From positions 56,886,619 through 56,950,618 of the forward strand of contig CP154955.1 of the NCBI GenBank assembly GCA_039621445.1: 64,000 nucleotides of DNA. Direction: 5' to 3'. Position numbers and translations under genes: made by a program. Position 1 is the first letter of the stretch; every line of letters begins with the position of its first letter. Positions 43,761-54,871 of this stretch are shown one piece after another. The notes under the pieces were generated by a model. The model worked only from the letters and a program-made list of their open reading frames with translations, did not search any database and was not told the DNA's origin. This stretch comes from Euglena gracilis. Its lineage: Eukaryota > Euglenida > Euglenophyceae > Euglenales.

Positions 43761-43924
43761 AGAGCGACTTCCAGAGCTTCCCGCACAACCGCGCGTTCCT
43801 CGACACACTCTTCGCCGTCGCGGACGCCCTCGGGGCGGAGCGCTCCCCGGCCGGGGTCTCGCTGAAGCGGCTGTTCCTGAAGTTCCTCACTGGCCGGCGC
43901 CACCTGCCCGCCCGGAAGGGGGAG
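43761..43924 (+). CDS. HECT gene exon, LLKFLTGRRHLP block (phase 1 to phase 0)
   Basis: Acceptor CCCGCTTCCCCCAG ends at 43760 and donor GAG|GTGTGT starts at 43925. Product includes SDFQSFPHNRAFLDTLFAVA, then VSLKRLFLKFLTGRRHLPAR. 'Lf.LkFlTG...LP' is the diagnostic C-lobe block of HECT ligases (usual form LLkFVTGssrLP). The split codon G+AG joins cleanly to the previous exon. This exon alone is enough to name the domain. Confidence 0.88.
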
Positions 43925-43939
43925 GTGTGTGTGGGGGCC

Positions 43940-44145
43940 GGCAGTAAGGGAATCCCCGCAACCCTGAGGGTGGTGGTAAGGGGCCGGGGGCCCGACTCCC
44001 CCCCCCCCCCCCCCCAGGCCTTGTCGTATTTCCGGGGACGCCGATTTTTATGTCAAAATTTTCCTTCGGCCTCAAAGGCGCCGAAGGGTTTTTCTTTTAG
44101 CGGGTGCCATGGTGGATGGGGGGGGGTGGACCCCCCCACCTTCTA
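43940..44145 (+). repeat. R5 composite repeat
   Basis: GGCAGTAAGGGAATCCCCGC, C-run, CCAGGCCTTGTCGTATTTCC, GGGGACGCCGATTTTTATGT, CAAAATTTTCCTTCGGC, GGCGCCGAAGG. The same order is at 48700-48920 and, inverted and shorter, at 45270-45560. Confidence 0.6.
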
Positions 44146-44159
44146 GGTGGGGGGGGGCG

Positions 44160-44850
44160 GGTGGGATGTCATGGGAGGTAGGTCCGTGGGATGTAGGAGC
44201 CGCGGCCGGCGGTGGCTGCCGCGGTGGCCCCTACAAGGTACCAGCTACCCCAAAGAGCCGCCCGAATGGGGTTGATACTCATGGTGGGACCCTCACTCGG
44301 CGCCTTCGGCGCCTCGCTCGGGTCCCCCATGTCTTTAATCCTAGTTGGGCAACTCTTTGGGTTCGCTGAGTACCCTGTAGAGGCCAATATAACAACGTTG
44401 AGCGGGAAGGGTTCAACTGTTTGCACGAGAACCTTAACCCTAACTCTATTCCTTCAAATAACGGCATAAAATCGTTTTTGTGATCACCTTTTGCAGTTTG
44501 GTTGGGTCCGCGGCCTGCCGCGGCCGGCCACGGCCCCAACTAAAAAAAAAATTGGTAGGGCCGCGGCCATCCAAATTAAAAATTTTAAAGCCAAATTTTG
44601 CTGTGGTTGGGCCGCGGCCCAACCAAAATACTATTTTCGTTGGTTGGCGCTATTGTGCGATGCAGTTCTGCTTCGGTCGCTGGATCTGTTGTGGTTGGGT
44701 GGCCGCGACCGGCCGCAGCCTGCTGCGGCCCCACCAGTCCCATTTTTTGGGGGGGGGTTCAAAATCCGAAGTGGTTGGGCCATTCCCGGCCGCGGCCCAA
44801 CAAAAAAAAATTGTTTGGGCCGTGGCTGGCCGCGACCCAACCAATACCCT
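44160..44850. repeat. R2 composite repeat, rearranged copy
   Basis: The core (GGTTCAACTGTTTGCACGAG, CTTAACCCTAACTC, TCGGCGCCTTCGGCGCCTCG) is inverted relative to 18900-19330. The following block with GATGCAGTTCTGCTTCGGTC and the GGCCGCGGCC palindromes keeps the original direction. Confidence 0.75.
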
Positions 44851-45255
44851 ACCCCAAATAATACCCCCTTAGATGCACCCAAATAATACCCCCCTGGGAA
44901 TTATTTTTTTCGCCCGAAGTCCCGACCCGAGGGGGGGGGTATTATTTCCCCAAAACTTTCGAAATTTTTCGAAGTCCCGTAGGAGCCAAAATAGCGCCAA
45001 AACCCCCCTTTGGGGTCATTTTTTGTATTTTCTTCTGAAATTTACCATTTTTTAGAGGTCAGATGATCCAGAAAAATCGATTTTTTTCGTAATTTGTTGT
45101 CGGAAATTGTGATTTTTACCCACATTTTCAGGTCAAAATCCGGGCCTTCGGCCCGAAACCGGGGGGGGGGGGTATTATTTCGGTCGCCGAAGTCAGACCC
45201 CGAGCGGGGGGGGTATTATTTGGGTGGGGGGTATTGTTTGGGGGGGGTTTACCAC
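44845..45255. repeat. Foldback element, AAATAATAC variant, copy 3
   Basis: Several CCCAAATAATACCCCC boxes at the left; GGGTATTATTTGGGTGGGGG, GGTATTGTTTGGGGGGGGTT and TAC at the right. Core almost identical in order to 37905-38220. Confidence 0.75.
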
Positions 45256-45832
45256 CCGGGGGGGGGACCACCACCAGGCCTTCCCATACAGCCCTGGACG
45301 GGGGCTTGGTGCAACACATCAGCCCCCCCCCCCCAGGGCTATTCGAGAATCCCCAACACCCTATGGGTGGTGGGTGGGAGGGCCTGACTCCCACCATCCG
45401 CCCTCCCCCCCTTAACTCATCGGACAGAAGGAGTCTGGGATTCCCATGAAGACTGTGCGGGGAGGCCTGCTGGGGAGGTCGACCCCCCCCCATCCACCAC
45501 AGCACCGCGCAAGAAGAAATTGCTTTGGTGCCGAAGGAAAATTTTCATCTAGAAGTTGCGCCCGGAAATACGGGCAGGGATGGTTGCGGCCGCCCTTTTG
45601 TACTGTCAAAAGATAGGTTTGAAGTGGCATCGAGGCATTTTCTCATCCTCAGCCCTGTTCAATGCTTCAAATTCCTTCTGGAAAAAAACTTTCAGAGCAT
45701 CATGACAACCAACAAAAACCGTGACTGCAGGTTTTGGGGGGGGGGATTGGGACCTGTTGGGACCAAAACGTTGTGTTCTTTTGCCATATGTTGGAAAACA
45801 GCAATGCACATTCTCCCCCCCATCCTCCACAG

Positions 45833-45898
45833 GAGGTCATCCGGATCGAGTTGCCATACACGATGCTCACCAGTCAGGCATATGACGTTGCCAGGCTG
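45833..45898 (+). CDS. HECT gene exon (22 codons, phase 0 to phase 0)
   Basis: Acceptor CCCCCCATCCTCCACAG ends at 45832 and donor CTG|GTTGGC starts at 45899. Reads EVIRIELPYTMLTSQAYDVA then RL. It lies between the KFLTG exon and the catalytic-cysteine exon, and both phases fit. In HECT domains this interval carries the variable 'f.i......' segment. GC content is lower than in the other exons. Confidence 0.6.
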
Positions 45899-46184
45899 GT
45901 TGGCTTTCGCCCATGCAGTTTTTTTGTCAGTTTTTTGAAGTTTTCTTTTTGCAATGCCTTCTGGAGAAAAAAATCCGAATTGCAAACTGGAATGAGCGGA
46001 AATCTGAACTGCGCATGAAAAATTTCGGGCAACTTTTTGAAGTGTTTTGTCCTTCAGGCAATTTCCAGAAAGACGTGGAAATAATTAATGTCTGAAGCAG
46101 CAGAATTTTGCACATTTAACAGGATTCTATTTTGCGTTCTTCTTTTGCAGCTTTTTTTTTATACATTTTTGTCACTCCCAGGAT

Positions 46185-46475
46185 GGTCCATGAGGGACAG
46201 GATTTTTTCCCTATGAAGGACCGCCCCTCAGGGACCGCTCTAAGGCCCAAGGACTGGCGAGGGGCCGGACCCGGATTCAAACGTGGTCGGAAAGTCGGAA
46301 AACATTTTTTTTGACGTTTTGGCTGGTTTGGTAATGGTCAAAGGTGCCAGAAATCACCCCCCCCCCCGACATCGACCCGGTTTTGCTGAAAAAAATTGAA
46401 TCTCCCCCATTTTTCCTGTGTGTTTTTTGTGCTGGGCAGCAGAGTTACATTTTTTTTATCTGCTCAAGGACCACC
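46185..46475 (+). repeat. Dispersed repeat R1, copy 7
   Basis: GAGGGACAGGATTTTTTCCC, AAGGACCGCCCC, GACGTTTTGGCTGGTTTGGT, TGTGCTGGGCAGCAGAG and CTCAAGGACCACC in R1 order. Confidence 0.65.
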
Positions 46476-46907
46476 TCCCCCCCCCCCCAGGGTTCGATAC
46501 CAAGAGGGTGTACAGGGATTAGGTGGGGGTGCCCCCCCCCCACCTCCTGGACTAGGAGGTCTGTCCCTCACCTACCAAGGGAGGTCCGGACCGACCCCAG
46601 ATGGGTACCAGGGACCCCCAAAAAGGTAAAATTTTCCTTCCTGCGCTTTGCGCCGAAAATTTTTTTTGCATTTTTGACAAATCTTTGCCCCAAAAGTGGC
46701 CAAAATGGCATTTTTGGCCGTTTTGGTGGGTCAAAGTTTTTCGCCCGGCGCAAAGCTCTGGGCCGAAAATCAGTCACCCAGACCGTGCCACTGTTTAAGT
46801 GGGGGGGGTGTCCCCCCCCTGCTGGACCGGAGGGGGTCCGACCCCCCCACCTGCCCTTATATCGAAGTGGCCCTGGCCTGCCACTGTGCATGCGGCGCCT
46901 GCCACAG

Positions 46908-46948
46908 GCTCACACATGCAGCAACACGCTGGAGCTTCCTGGCCAGCC
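46908..46948 (+). CDS. HECT gene exon with the catalytic cysteine (AHTCSNTLELPG)
   Basis: Acceptor GCGCCTGCCACAG ends at 46907 and gives the phase 0 expected from the previous exon. The donor CC|GTCACC at 46949 leaves phase 2. The product AHTCSNTLELPGQ matches the HECT active-site block 'P.AhTCFN.L.LP.Y'; the cysteine codon at 46917-46919 is the ubiquitin-thioester residue. Serine replaces the usual phenylalanine after the cysteine. If the exon started earlier (46868) it would read LPLCMRRLPQAHTC, closer still to the family, but the phase would not fit. Confidence 0.75.
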
Positions 46949-47469
46949 GTCACCAGCGAACTATTTCCCTTATTTTTTTGTCTTTTTCTCTCAACTCTGT
47001 GATCAATGTTGCGAAGCGTATCGCCGGTGGTCTTCAATATTGTGTTTATTTTTCGGCTTGGTCAGGTGGCCTCCCCCTCTGCACAAAACTGGGGCCCATT
47101 TGGCAGCTGGAAGGTGCAGTCTGCACGTCGTTGTGTGCTAACGCGTGATGTGGAGTTAAGTACAAATTTGTTGCAGTCTCTTCTTCATTTGCTTTATATT
47201 TTTTTGCCTGCAATAATAAATCCGAACGGCTTATCCGTGCATCACATGTGCTTCATTCACCATTTTCAACGGGGACCGCTGCCTTCAATTACTGCGAGGG
47301 TTTGCTGTTCGGCACGGGCTCCTGGTGGTTCCGCAACGAGCGTTGGCCGAGCCACCGCTTGGGGCAGTCCCTGAAGAGACATATTAAAACAGAATCAGCT
47401 GAAACGTGGAATTGAACACCGTGCCATTTTAATTTGGGACAATAGAAAGGGCAGTCCAGCTTCTTTGGC

Positions 47470-47640
47470 CACATGGGGCACAATTTTACCCACCCACCTA
47501 CCCACCCACACATACACCCGTGAGCAATCACACATATTCATGCGCACACGCGCATACATGCGCATTTACGGATGCATGCAAGCGTGCCCGCACATGCACC
47601 CGCCACCCACCCACCCACCCACCACCCACCCACACACCTA
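47470..47640. repeat. CACCCACC/CACACA-rich tract
   Basis: Imperfect CCACCCACC repeats with CATGCGCA and ACACATA words. Confidence 0.7.
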
Positions 47641-47819
47641 CGAGACTTCTTAATCCAGCAAATTTGCTGGATTTGGGTGTTTGCACTGGGTTTCAGCTGC
47701 TAACCTGTGTGCAGCCAGCTGCAATCCGCCCTCATGGACCTGTATGCATCCATAAGCACATGACACATACGCACATGCACCCATTGGACACACGCACACA
47801 ACACACACTCGCACATATA

Positions 47820-48232
<413 letters not shown>

Positions 48233-48275
48233 AGGGCCTCAGCCCGGTGGCCCGCTGTGGGCAGCGGACGCCGAG

Positions 48276-48435
48276 TGGCCCCCAGCAGGTGTACGTGACG
48301 GATGCAGACCGGGCGGCGGTGTGGGGCCAGCTGCCAGAGGAGGAGCGGTCACGGGTGCTGACAGAGTTGTGTGCCATGGTAAAGACCAAGCTGGTGCTGG
48401 CGATCCTGAACACCAGCGGCTACGACCTGGACGAG
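48276..48435 (+). CDS. HECT gene, C-terminal exon (KTKLVLAILNTSGYDLDE)
   Basis: The donor is GAG|GTGTGTGT at 48436, opening straight into a (GT)n tract. Product includes VYVTDADRAAVWGQLPEEER, then LTELCAMVKTKLVLAILNTS, GYDLDE. The last part parallels the HECT terminus 'L..kLl.AI....GFgl', normally within a few residues of the protein end. The left edge is uncertain: 48276 fits the phase-2 donor of the cysteine exon, while CCCAG before 48286 and CAGCAG before 48289 are better-looking acceptors in phase 0. The stop codon must lie in another exon. Confidence 0.72.
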
Positions 48436-48535
48436 GTGTGTGTGTGTGTGTGTGTGTGTGTTGTATTGTGTCGTGTGCATTGTACTGTTTGTGTGTGTTT
48501 GTGTGTGTGTGTGTGTGTGTGTTGTGTGTTGGGAG
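48436..48535. repeat. (GT)n tract at the donor of the 48276 exon
   Basis: GTGTGTGT with TTGTATTGTGTC interruptions. The first GT is the splice donor. Confidence 0.85.
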
Positions 48536-48699
48536 GGGTGCTGCTGCTAATCCAGCAAGGCAGCCCCTTCTTGCTGGGTTCTGTTTTGAAAAAGTGGTCA
48601 AAAATGCCCCCAAAAATGGTGGCTTTGAGGTTTCACGTGACAAATTGTTTGGCTGTTCCTTTTTGGCCATTGTTCAGCTTTGGCTTCTGCGGCCGATGC

Positions 48700-48960
48700 T
48701 CATGGACAGCCAGGGCTGTACGGGAGTCCCCGAAACCCGAATGGGTGGTGGGAGGTCAAACCCCCCCACCCCCATCTTGATGGGTGGGTGGGGGGGGTCC
48801 GACCGACCCCCCCCCCCAACCAGGCCTTCTCGTGTTTCCAGGGGCGCCGATTTTTAGGTCAAATTTTGCTTTCGGCGCGGTTGCTGTGGTGGGTCGGGGG
48901 GTCGACCCCCCCACCTCCCGGGTGCCCCCCCCCCCAGGCCTTCCCGCACAGCCCGTCCCC
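48700..48960 (+). repeat. R5 composite repeat
   Basis: CCAGGGCTGTACGGGAGTCC, CCCGAATGGGTGGTGGG, CCAGGCCTTCTCGTGTTTCC, AGGGGCGCCGATTTTTAGGT and TTTCGGCGCGG in the same order as 43940-44145. It ends with a second CCAGGCCTTCCCGCACAGCC. Confidence 0.6.
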
Positions 48961-49133
48961 CCAGGGGGGTGGTCCAGCCCCAATGCCCAGCCCACCAACC
49001 CGCAGGCTTCTCGGAGAGAAGCATGGTTGGCTGCAGTGATTGTTTTTTTTCCGAGTCCGGCGATTTGGGGCCGACGCCCGACGTGGCCGCAGCAACCCCT
49101 CCCCCCCTCCCCCCCCCTCCCCTCCTGTGCTCA

Positions 49134-49280
49134 GCGTCAGCTTGCCGGAGACGCCGCGGCCCCCCAGCCAGGGCCCCAAGGGCGGCTGTCCCCGACGCAC
49201 GGCTCCTCCGACGAACTCCCGCCCGCCGCTGCTGGCCCCGCGGAGGGGACCGGCCGGTCCGGGTCTGTACCGAGGCCCCC
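49134..49280 (+). CDS. Candidate GC-rich exon downstream of the HECT C-terminal exon
   Basis: Acceptor CTCCTGTGCTCAG before 49134, GC-rich with all three frames open, so the reading frame cannot be chosen. It could carry the last residues of the HECT protein or belong to another gene. Confidence 0.25.
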
Positions 49281-49639
49281 GCAGGGATGGCCCACCGGGG
49301 GGGGAGGGGGCTGGTTTTGTCGGTTGGGGTCGGTTGGCTGGGCGGCCGGCAGGGCGGGACCGGAGGCTTGCTTCGAGGTGAAAGTTTTGCCACAATAGTG
49401 CCAAAACCTGCAGTTTGGTTGTTGTTCTGGGGTGGACATTTTCTGCCAGATCCTTTGCTGGTGGACCCAAAATAAACATACAAAAAATGAACGCAATCAA
49501 ATGTGACTTACCGTCATTCTTGGCCATGCCACTGCTTCTTTTCAGAACACTTTTTTGCATTGCGCTTGTAAACAAATCACATTTGTGTTTCAAGGTGATT
49601 CATCGAAGCCGGAGTTTGGAAATTTGGCAGTTTGCATGT

Positions 49640-50052
49640 AAACACCCCCCAAAATAAGACCCCCCCATGAAATGTACTCCCCCCAAAATAAGACCCCCCG
49701 TGGCCGGTCCGAGCAAAAACCCATGAAACGGGCCCCCCCATAAATAGGACCCCGCTGCCGGTGCGAAGATTTTTGAAAATGGGACTGTTTTGGGGTGCAA
49801 ATTTGCCATTTTGGGACAATTGTCACATAATTCAGCATATTTCCCCCCGATTTGTCTGGCGCGAAGCGCAGAATTTTTCGAAATTTGTAATTTTTGGGGG
49901 CATTTTTTGACATTTTGGGACATTGGGGGGTCGAAATTTTTGCCAGCAAAAATCCATAAAATGGACCCCTCCATGAATAAGACCCCCCCCTCGGGCTTTC
50001 CAGCAACTGACCCATGAAATGGACCCCGGTCTTATTTTTGGGAGGGTTTATT
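49640..50052. repeat. Foldback element, AAATAAGAC variant of the C7 class
   Basis: Left: GTAAACACCCCCCAAAATAA, GACCCCCCC and two further AAATAAGACCCCC boxes. Right: GGTCTTATTTTTGGGAGGGT, TTA. A GGCGCGAAGCGC hairpin is near 49857. Resembles 2795-3145. Confidence 0.7.
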
Positions 50053-50359
50053 CATGTGTGCAAGAAAAATGCAGAAAAGGATTTTTTTCGCAGGAGCTTG
50101 TGGCACGGTGACATTTGAAGTTTTTGGGTGCGGTCAAGTAATCCTTTTGAATATTTTCAAAATTATTTCAATTGTATTAAAAAGAGATGCGCTCTATTGG
50201 GTGGAAATTACAAGAGGAAAGAAGCGCTTTTTGGTCCATCTTCGCCGTTTGCGTTGAAAATTAAAGTTTTGGGGCTAAGTTTTTTTCAAGTTTGGATCAG
50301 AAAAAAGCTTGGCGTGAGACCCTTGGAAATGGATGTGCTGTGAAGAGGAGTCCCAGACA

Positions 50360-50520
50360 AGCACCTATAGCTAAAATGGCCTAAAATGGCCTAAAATGGC
50401 CTAAAATGGCCTAAAATGGCCTAAAATGACTTTTTGACCCCCTATAGGTGGGGGTCCCTAAAATGGCCTAAAATGGCCTAAAATGGCCTAAAATGGCCTA
50501 AAATGGCCTAAAATGGGAAA
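50360..50520. repeat. R3 element: CACCTATAG-bounded (CTAAAATGGC)n array, copy 2
   Basis: ACAAGCACCTATAG, six near-perfect TAAAATGGCC units, CCCCTATAGGTGGGGGTCCC, then six more TAAAATGGCC units. The inverse CACCTATAG motif in the middle divides two same-direction arrays. Confidence 0.85.
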
Positions 50521-51571
50521 ATTTTTGTTGCACAACAATTTTTTTTGTGAACAGCTGTAGCCATTCAGGTACTGACTTTTATCTGGATGGCGAACAGTGG
50601 ATTTGGTGGAGGAGCACAGCCCGCAGGGCCCTTTTTTTATCCCAACTAATAATAGTATCAGTCCCCAAATCCACAGTCCCCAAGCTTCTTTTGGTAGCTG
50701 AATTTTGAAGGTTTGGACAGCAGTATTTTTCTTACTCCCATCCTTTTTTGGTGTGCAACGATGTCTGTTTCGCAAATAATGAAACAGTGCAAATTTGGAA
50801 TGAGGCGTGGGGAAAAAGACAGAAAAAAATGAAAGATGTTAGAAAAACTCAATTGAAAGAGGTGTATCATTAGGTACTGGGAATTTCTTCAAATCACGAA
50901 CCAGCACAATTTTGGGGATTTTCCCAAACTACAAATAATCACGCCGAATGATCAAATGACCTAAACAACTACGAACAATTATGAATGAGATTCTCTCTTA
51001 TTTATGAACGTGTTCAGAGGGTTTTCTTTTAGTATTCAGTTTTTCTCCAAGGGGGAAACCAAACACGGAGAAGAGGAATTGTTTTCAGCTTTGCCCTTTG
51101 ATCTCTGCAATCGCCAAAAAGCCCCAAATGGCTTTTTTGAGAGTTGTTTCACTTCCCAAGTGCCCGCAGATAAGTCCCTTTCATTTAATGATGGGTTATG
51201 TGGCTGCAACCTGATTTAACGTAAAACCTGGGGGTCCCCTTCTGATTTCACTAAACCCCCCCTTCAAAACCATGAGTGCTGATACCCCAGAGTTTGGCTC
51301 CCCTCCTCCTTCCATTCACACTTGGTGCCTTAATTTGTGTATCTTGGCCCCAATTTTTTTCAAAAATTTTGCCTTTTTTTGTGCAAAGTCTGCTGAAAGT
51401 TTGACACTCGTGCAAACTTGATCTCCCATCATCACGTCATAGTGATCCAGTGTTCATGAATTTTGCATGCTTTTTTGGATGTATATTTCTCATTACTGAA
51501 TAAGAGAAGGTTCGCACACGTTATTATGCAGTTTTCGGGACAAAAATGACGCAAAATTATGATTTTCAGAA

Positions 51572-51705
51572 CCCCCACCTATACCTTAAAATGGCCTAAA
51601 ATGGCCTAAAATGGCCTTAAATGACCTAAAATGACCTAAAATGGCCTAAAATGGCCTAAAATGGGGAAATTTTTGGGCTTGACTATAGGTGCTTGGTCCC
51701 AGTTG
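51572..51705. repeat. R3 element, copy 3
   Basis: CCCCCACCTATACC, eight TAAAATGGCC or TAAAATGACC units, then GACTATAGGTGCTTGG. It has the same bounding words as 17882-17995 and 50360-50520, in the opposite overall direction. Confidence 0.85.
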
Positions 51706-51998
51706 CCCCCCTCCCCCCGTTTTTTTTTCTCTCGGTCGGCACAGGGGGTATTATTTTTTGGCCTATTTCATGGCCTGAGGGGGGTGAGGGGCTAGGGGTT
51801 GGGGCAGGCTAATGCGGGGGACAGAAATGAAAAGCAAAATGGGAGGGAGGGGGCCAATGAATGGTCAAAACCTCGCCCTTTTTCAAACGGTGGCCAAGCG
51901 CGCGGGGCATCCAAAACTGTCTTCAGAAAGAACGTGGCAGCGGACGACCATGGCCTCAAGCTACCACACAAATGACAACACACCAACACACAACACAC

Positions 51999-52136
<138 letters not shown>

Positions 52137-52171
52137 CATACGCACGCGATTGGCGATCCAGTCGGCGGCAG

Positions 52172-52271
52172 TCACCCTGATTACCTGATTAGGGGAGGAG
52201 GCGGGGCCCTCCCCCGGACCGTGGATGAGCTGCCTGGCCGCTTCAAACCCGCCGCGCTGGCGGACGCTTGA
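52172..52271 (+). CDS. Possible terminal exon (ends TVDELPGRFKPAALADA, stop)
   Basis: Acceptor GTCGGCGGCAG, GC-rich, open frame to a TGA at 52269-52271. Composition matches the HECT-gene exons. No acceptor gives phase 0, so at least one further exon would be needed to join it to 48435. May belong to a different gene. Confidence 0.3.
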
Positions 52272-53730
52272 CCCGTGCTGCCCCCCCCCCCCCCGCCGCG
52301 CTGTGGCACGTCCGTGCCAGCCCCCCCCCCTTCTCCTCCTCCTCCACGCTCATCCCCATCGTTGTTGGGGCCATAGCGTGTTGCTCAGTGTGTGCCGCTC
52401 CCATGGGGTGACTGTTTTTATCTCTCGATGTTCGGGGTCTGGAGGGCGGGGTGTTCGTCAGAAGTTGCCGAGGGTTCCCGAAATTTGTTTTTTCTGAGAA
52501 CGGTCGAAATCCATTGATTTTGACTTATGCAGCGGCTCACGGTCCGGGGGGGGGGAGTCAAAAGTTGCTGACTGGCTTTTTTGAAAGGGGGTGGTAAGGT
52601 GCCAAGCAATGGGTTGTTGGGAAAGCTGACTTTCTTCCCGCACAGAAGCTGTGGCCGGGGCTGCTTTGTGCAGCTTGCCTGCTTTCCTGCTTTGGGGCAG
52701 GGGGGGGGGGTGGCTGGCGGTGACAAATCACGGGTTCGCATTTGAGGGTGCGAGGGGTGATTTTTCCAGTGGCTGGCCCGCACTGCCCTGCAGGTGTTTT
52801 TTCCTGTCCTCCCCTTCTCACGATGCTCAAAATAGCTTTTTTTTCACCAGAAAGAGAAGATCGTGTTTATTTCATCAGGAAATAATTCAAAAGATGAAGA
52901 AACGCCCAACATCAACGTGTAAACCTCTTTTTTTTCTTCTGAGGCTCATCATTTCGTGTTCGCTTTGCAGTCCACTTTTGGCTTGCTGTTTCCCTCTTTC
53001 TCTCTCTCTTTTTCTCTCTCTTTTTCTGTAGCATTTTTTTTTTGTAAAAAAAAGGGGGTCTCTGTGCAATTTTTTTGCTGCCCCCCCCCACGTCCACCCA
53101 AATGGGCATCCTCACCCCGTCCTCTCCCCTCCGTCTCATTCCATCACAGCATTTGTACGTGTCATCGCCCTCTCCCCCAGCCTTACCGCTGACTTGTTTT
53201 GGCTTTTGTGCGCCATGCGCTGCACCTTCAACCTCTGCCTGACCCCTTCCCAGCACGTTGTTTCCCTCCCCTTCCCCCGTCAATGTGTGTGTCTTGATTG
53301 TCTCCCCCACCTCATCACGCCAATTTTTCCAATTTTCGTTTTGTTTTCGGCGGCTGCCGGGCTGCCAGCCGGTCCGGGCCCGGCCGCCGTGTTCCGCCCA
53401 CACTTGCATGCAAACATGTATTTCCAAACTGGTCTGCAGTTTTGAATGAAAATAAACATTTTGAAATCGATTTCCCACATTACCACACTTTTGCAAATAT
53501 TGAAGATTTTCCCATGCGTTCCAGTGTAATTTTGGGGGGTGAATTTTATATTTGATTGCCGACAGTCTGAACAAGTTCTTTTGCAGTTGTTATGAGCCAC
53601 CGACTCCAAGAAACACCCTCGCAAACGCACCCGACTGCAAAAGAGAGAATCAACCACTATGGGGGGTATCTCATTTTTCTGCCCCCTAACAATTCACGGT
53701 GATGGAAATGCCCATTGTTCTCCATCAACA
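52272..53730. other. No recognisable gene
   Basis: C-runs to 52340, then ordinary sequence with a T/CT-rich tract at 52985-53040. The minus frame 52912-53574 is long but repeat- and T-run-derived, with no domain. Confidence 0.3.
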
Positions 53731-53841
53731 GGTTAATACACGTTTCGCCATCACTTACTGCAACAATGGGATGGCGCCAGAAACGTCAGGGCCTTTTTAT
53801 GGCCGCAATCTAAAAATCCAAAATAATCGACTTCGATGCGG
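53731..53841 (+). repeat. Inverted terminal repeat of A1 (left)
   Basis: Starts GGTTAATACACGTTTCGCCA. Inverse copy at 56427-56537; direct copy at 61197-61307 as the left end of A2. Confidence 0.92.
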
Positions 53842-54214
53842 GGAAGGTTTTTTGACCATTCGGGCTCCGCGCTGCGAGATGGTGAGGTCCTGCTTTCCTT
53901 GCCGGCTGCTCTGTTCTGGTGTGTTTGTGCGTGCGCGGGGGGTGCTTCTTACTGCTTTTTGTTGCCGGAGTTGGCTGATTCTTAATTCTGCCCTTCGACC
54001 TCAAGGAGAAAGAATTTTCTTCTACGAGTTCACCTGGAAATAAGTACAAGGACTATTACATTCATTGAAGACCGTCAACTTTTCAACTGGCGGATCAAAC
54101 TTTTTTGCTGACCTTCGACTTCAAGGAGGAAGAACCCAATTCTTCGAGTTCAACTGGAATTATCCCAGAATATTTCAAATACGAAGACAAGCCACAACTG
54201 GACTTCCATGAGGA

Positions 54215-54871
54215 ATGAGCTGCAAAGAAATTCAGACTGCCAAGAAGAAGTTCAACGAACTTTCAAAAAGACAGCTGAAGCTGGGGAAGGTGGACACACA
54301 GCAGCAGCTGCAGAAGCTGATGAGGCGGCAGAAGCACGTCAGTCCGTGGCCATCGCAACCCCCCCACCCCCCAGCACATCCAAAGTTTCAAATTCCCCCA
54401 CTCAAAATGATGGCCATGGACCATGGACAACGGTGGTCAGAAAGAGAAGACAGAGGGGGACTACCATCACAGGTCCAACAGACTCCACCCCCCTTTCTCA
54501 GTTCCTCCCCTTCCAGGGGAGAAAGCAAAGGCTATGGCAGCCTCTCAAGAAATATCAGAAATCCAAAGGATTCAAATCAAAATCAAGGCTATGGCAGCCA
54601 TCATTCAACATGGCCTGGGGCCCAGAATTATGGCTATGACAGCCATCATCCAAGAGGGCAGGGGGCCCAGATGCAAGGCTATGGCAGCCTGTATCCCAAC
54701 CTGGGAAGGTCACACTGGGGAAAGGTATGTCCAACTTACCCCACAGCTCTCTCAAACAAAAACCCCTCAGGAGCTGCCCATCTGAGCAAGCAGCCCTCCC
54801 TTCAGGGGAAGGCCAATGGAGGCCATTATATCCAAGAGGCCAATGGAGCAATGCTGCATGCTTTGGTATAA
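54215..54871 (+). CDS. A1 gag-like protein with GYGS repeats (218 codons)
   Basis: ATG at 54215, stop at 54871. Basic, glutamine/serine-rich, with GYGS or GYDS motifs spaced through the middle (KGYGSLSRN, QGYGSHHST, NYGYDSHHP, QGYGSLYPN), as in the gag region of element B. Such proteins are thought to package the retroelement RNA. It is much shorter than B's gag part and lacks B's acidic N-terminal half, so it is probably a truncated form. An overlapping frame from 54208 gives RLWQP repeats from the same DNA. Confidence 0.6.
   Translation: MSCKEIQTAKKKFNELSKRQLKLGKVDTQQQLQKLMRRQKHVSPWPSQPPHPPAHPKFQIPPLKMMAMDHGQRWSEREDRGGLPSQVQQTPPPFLSSSPSRGESKGYGSLSRNIRNPKDSNQNQGYGSHHSTWPGAQNYGYDSHHPRGQGAQMQGYGSLYPNLGRSHWGKVCPTYPTALSNKNPSGAAHLSKQPSLQGKANGGHYIQEANGAMLHALV

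Noticed and set aside
52912-53574. 220-codon minus-strand frame
   Set aside because: Much of it is lysine/arginine/glutamate runs from a CT-rich tract. No domain.
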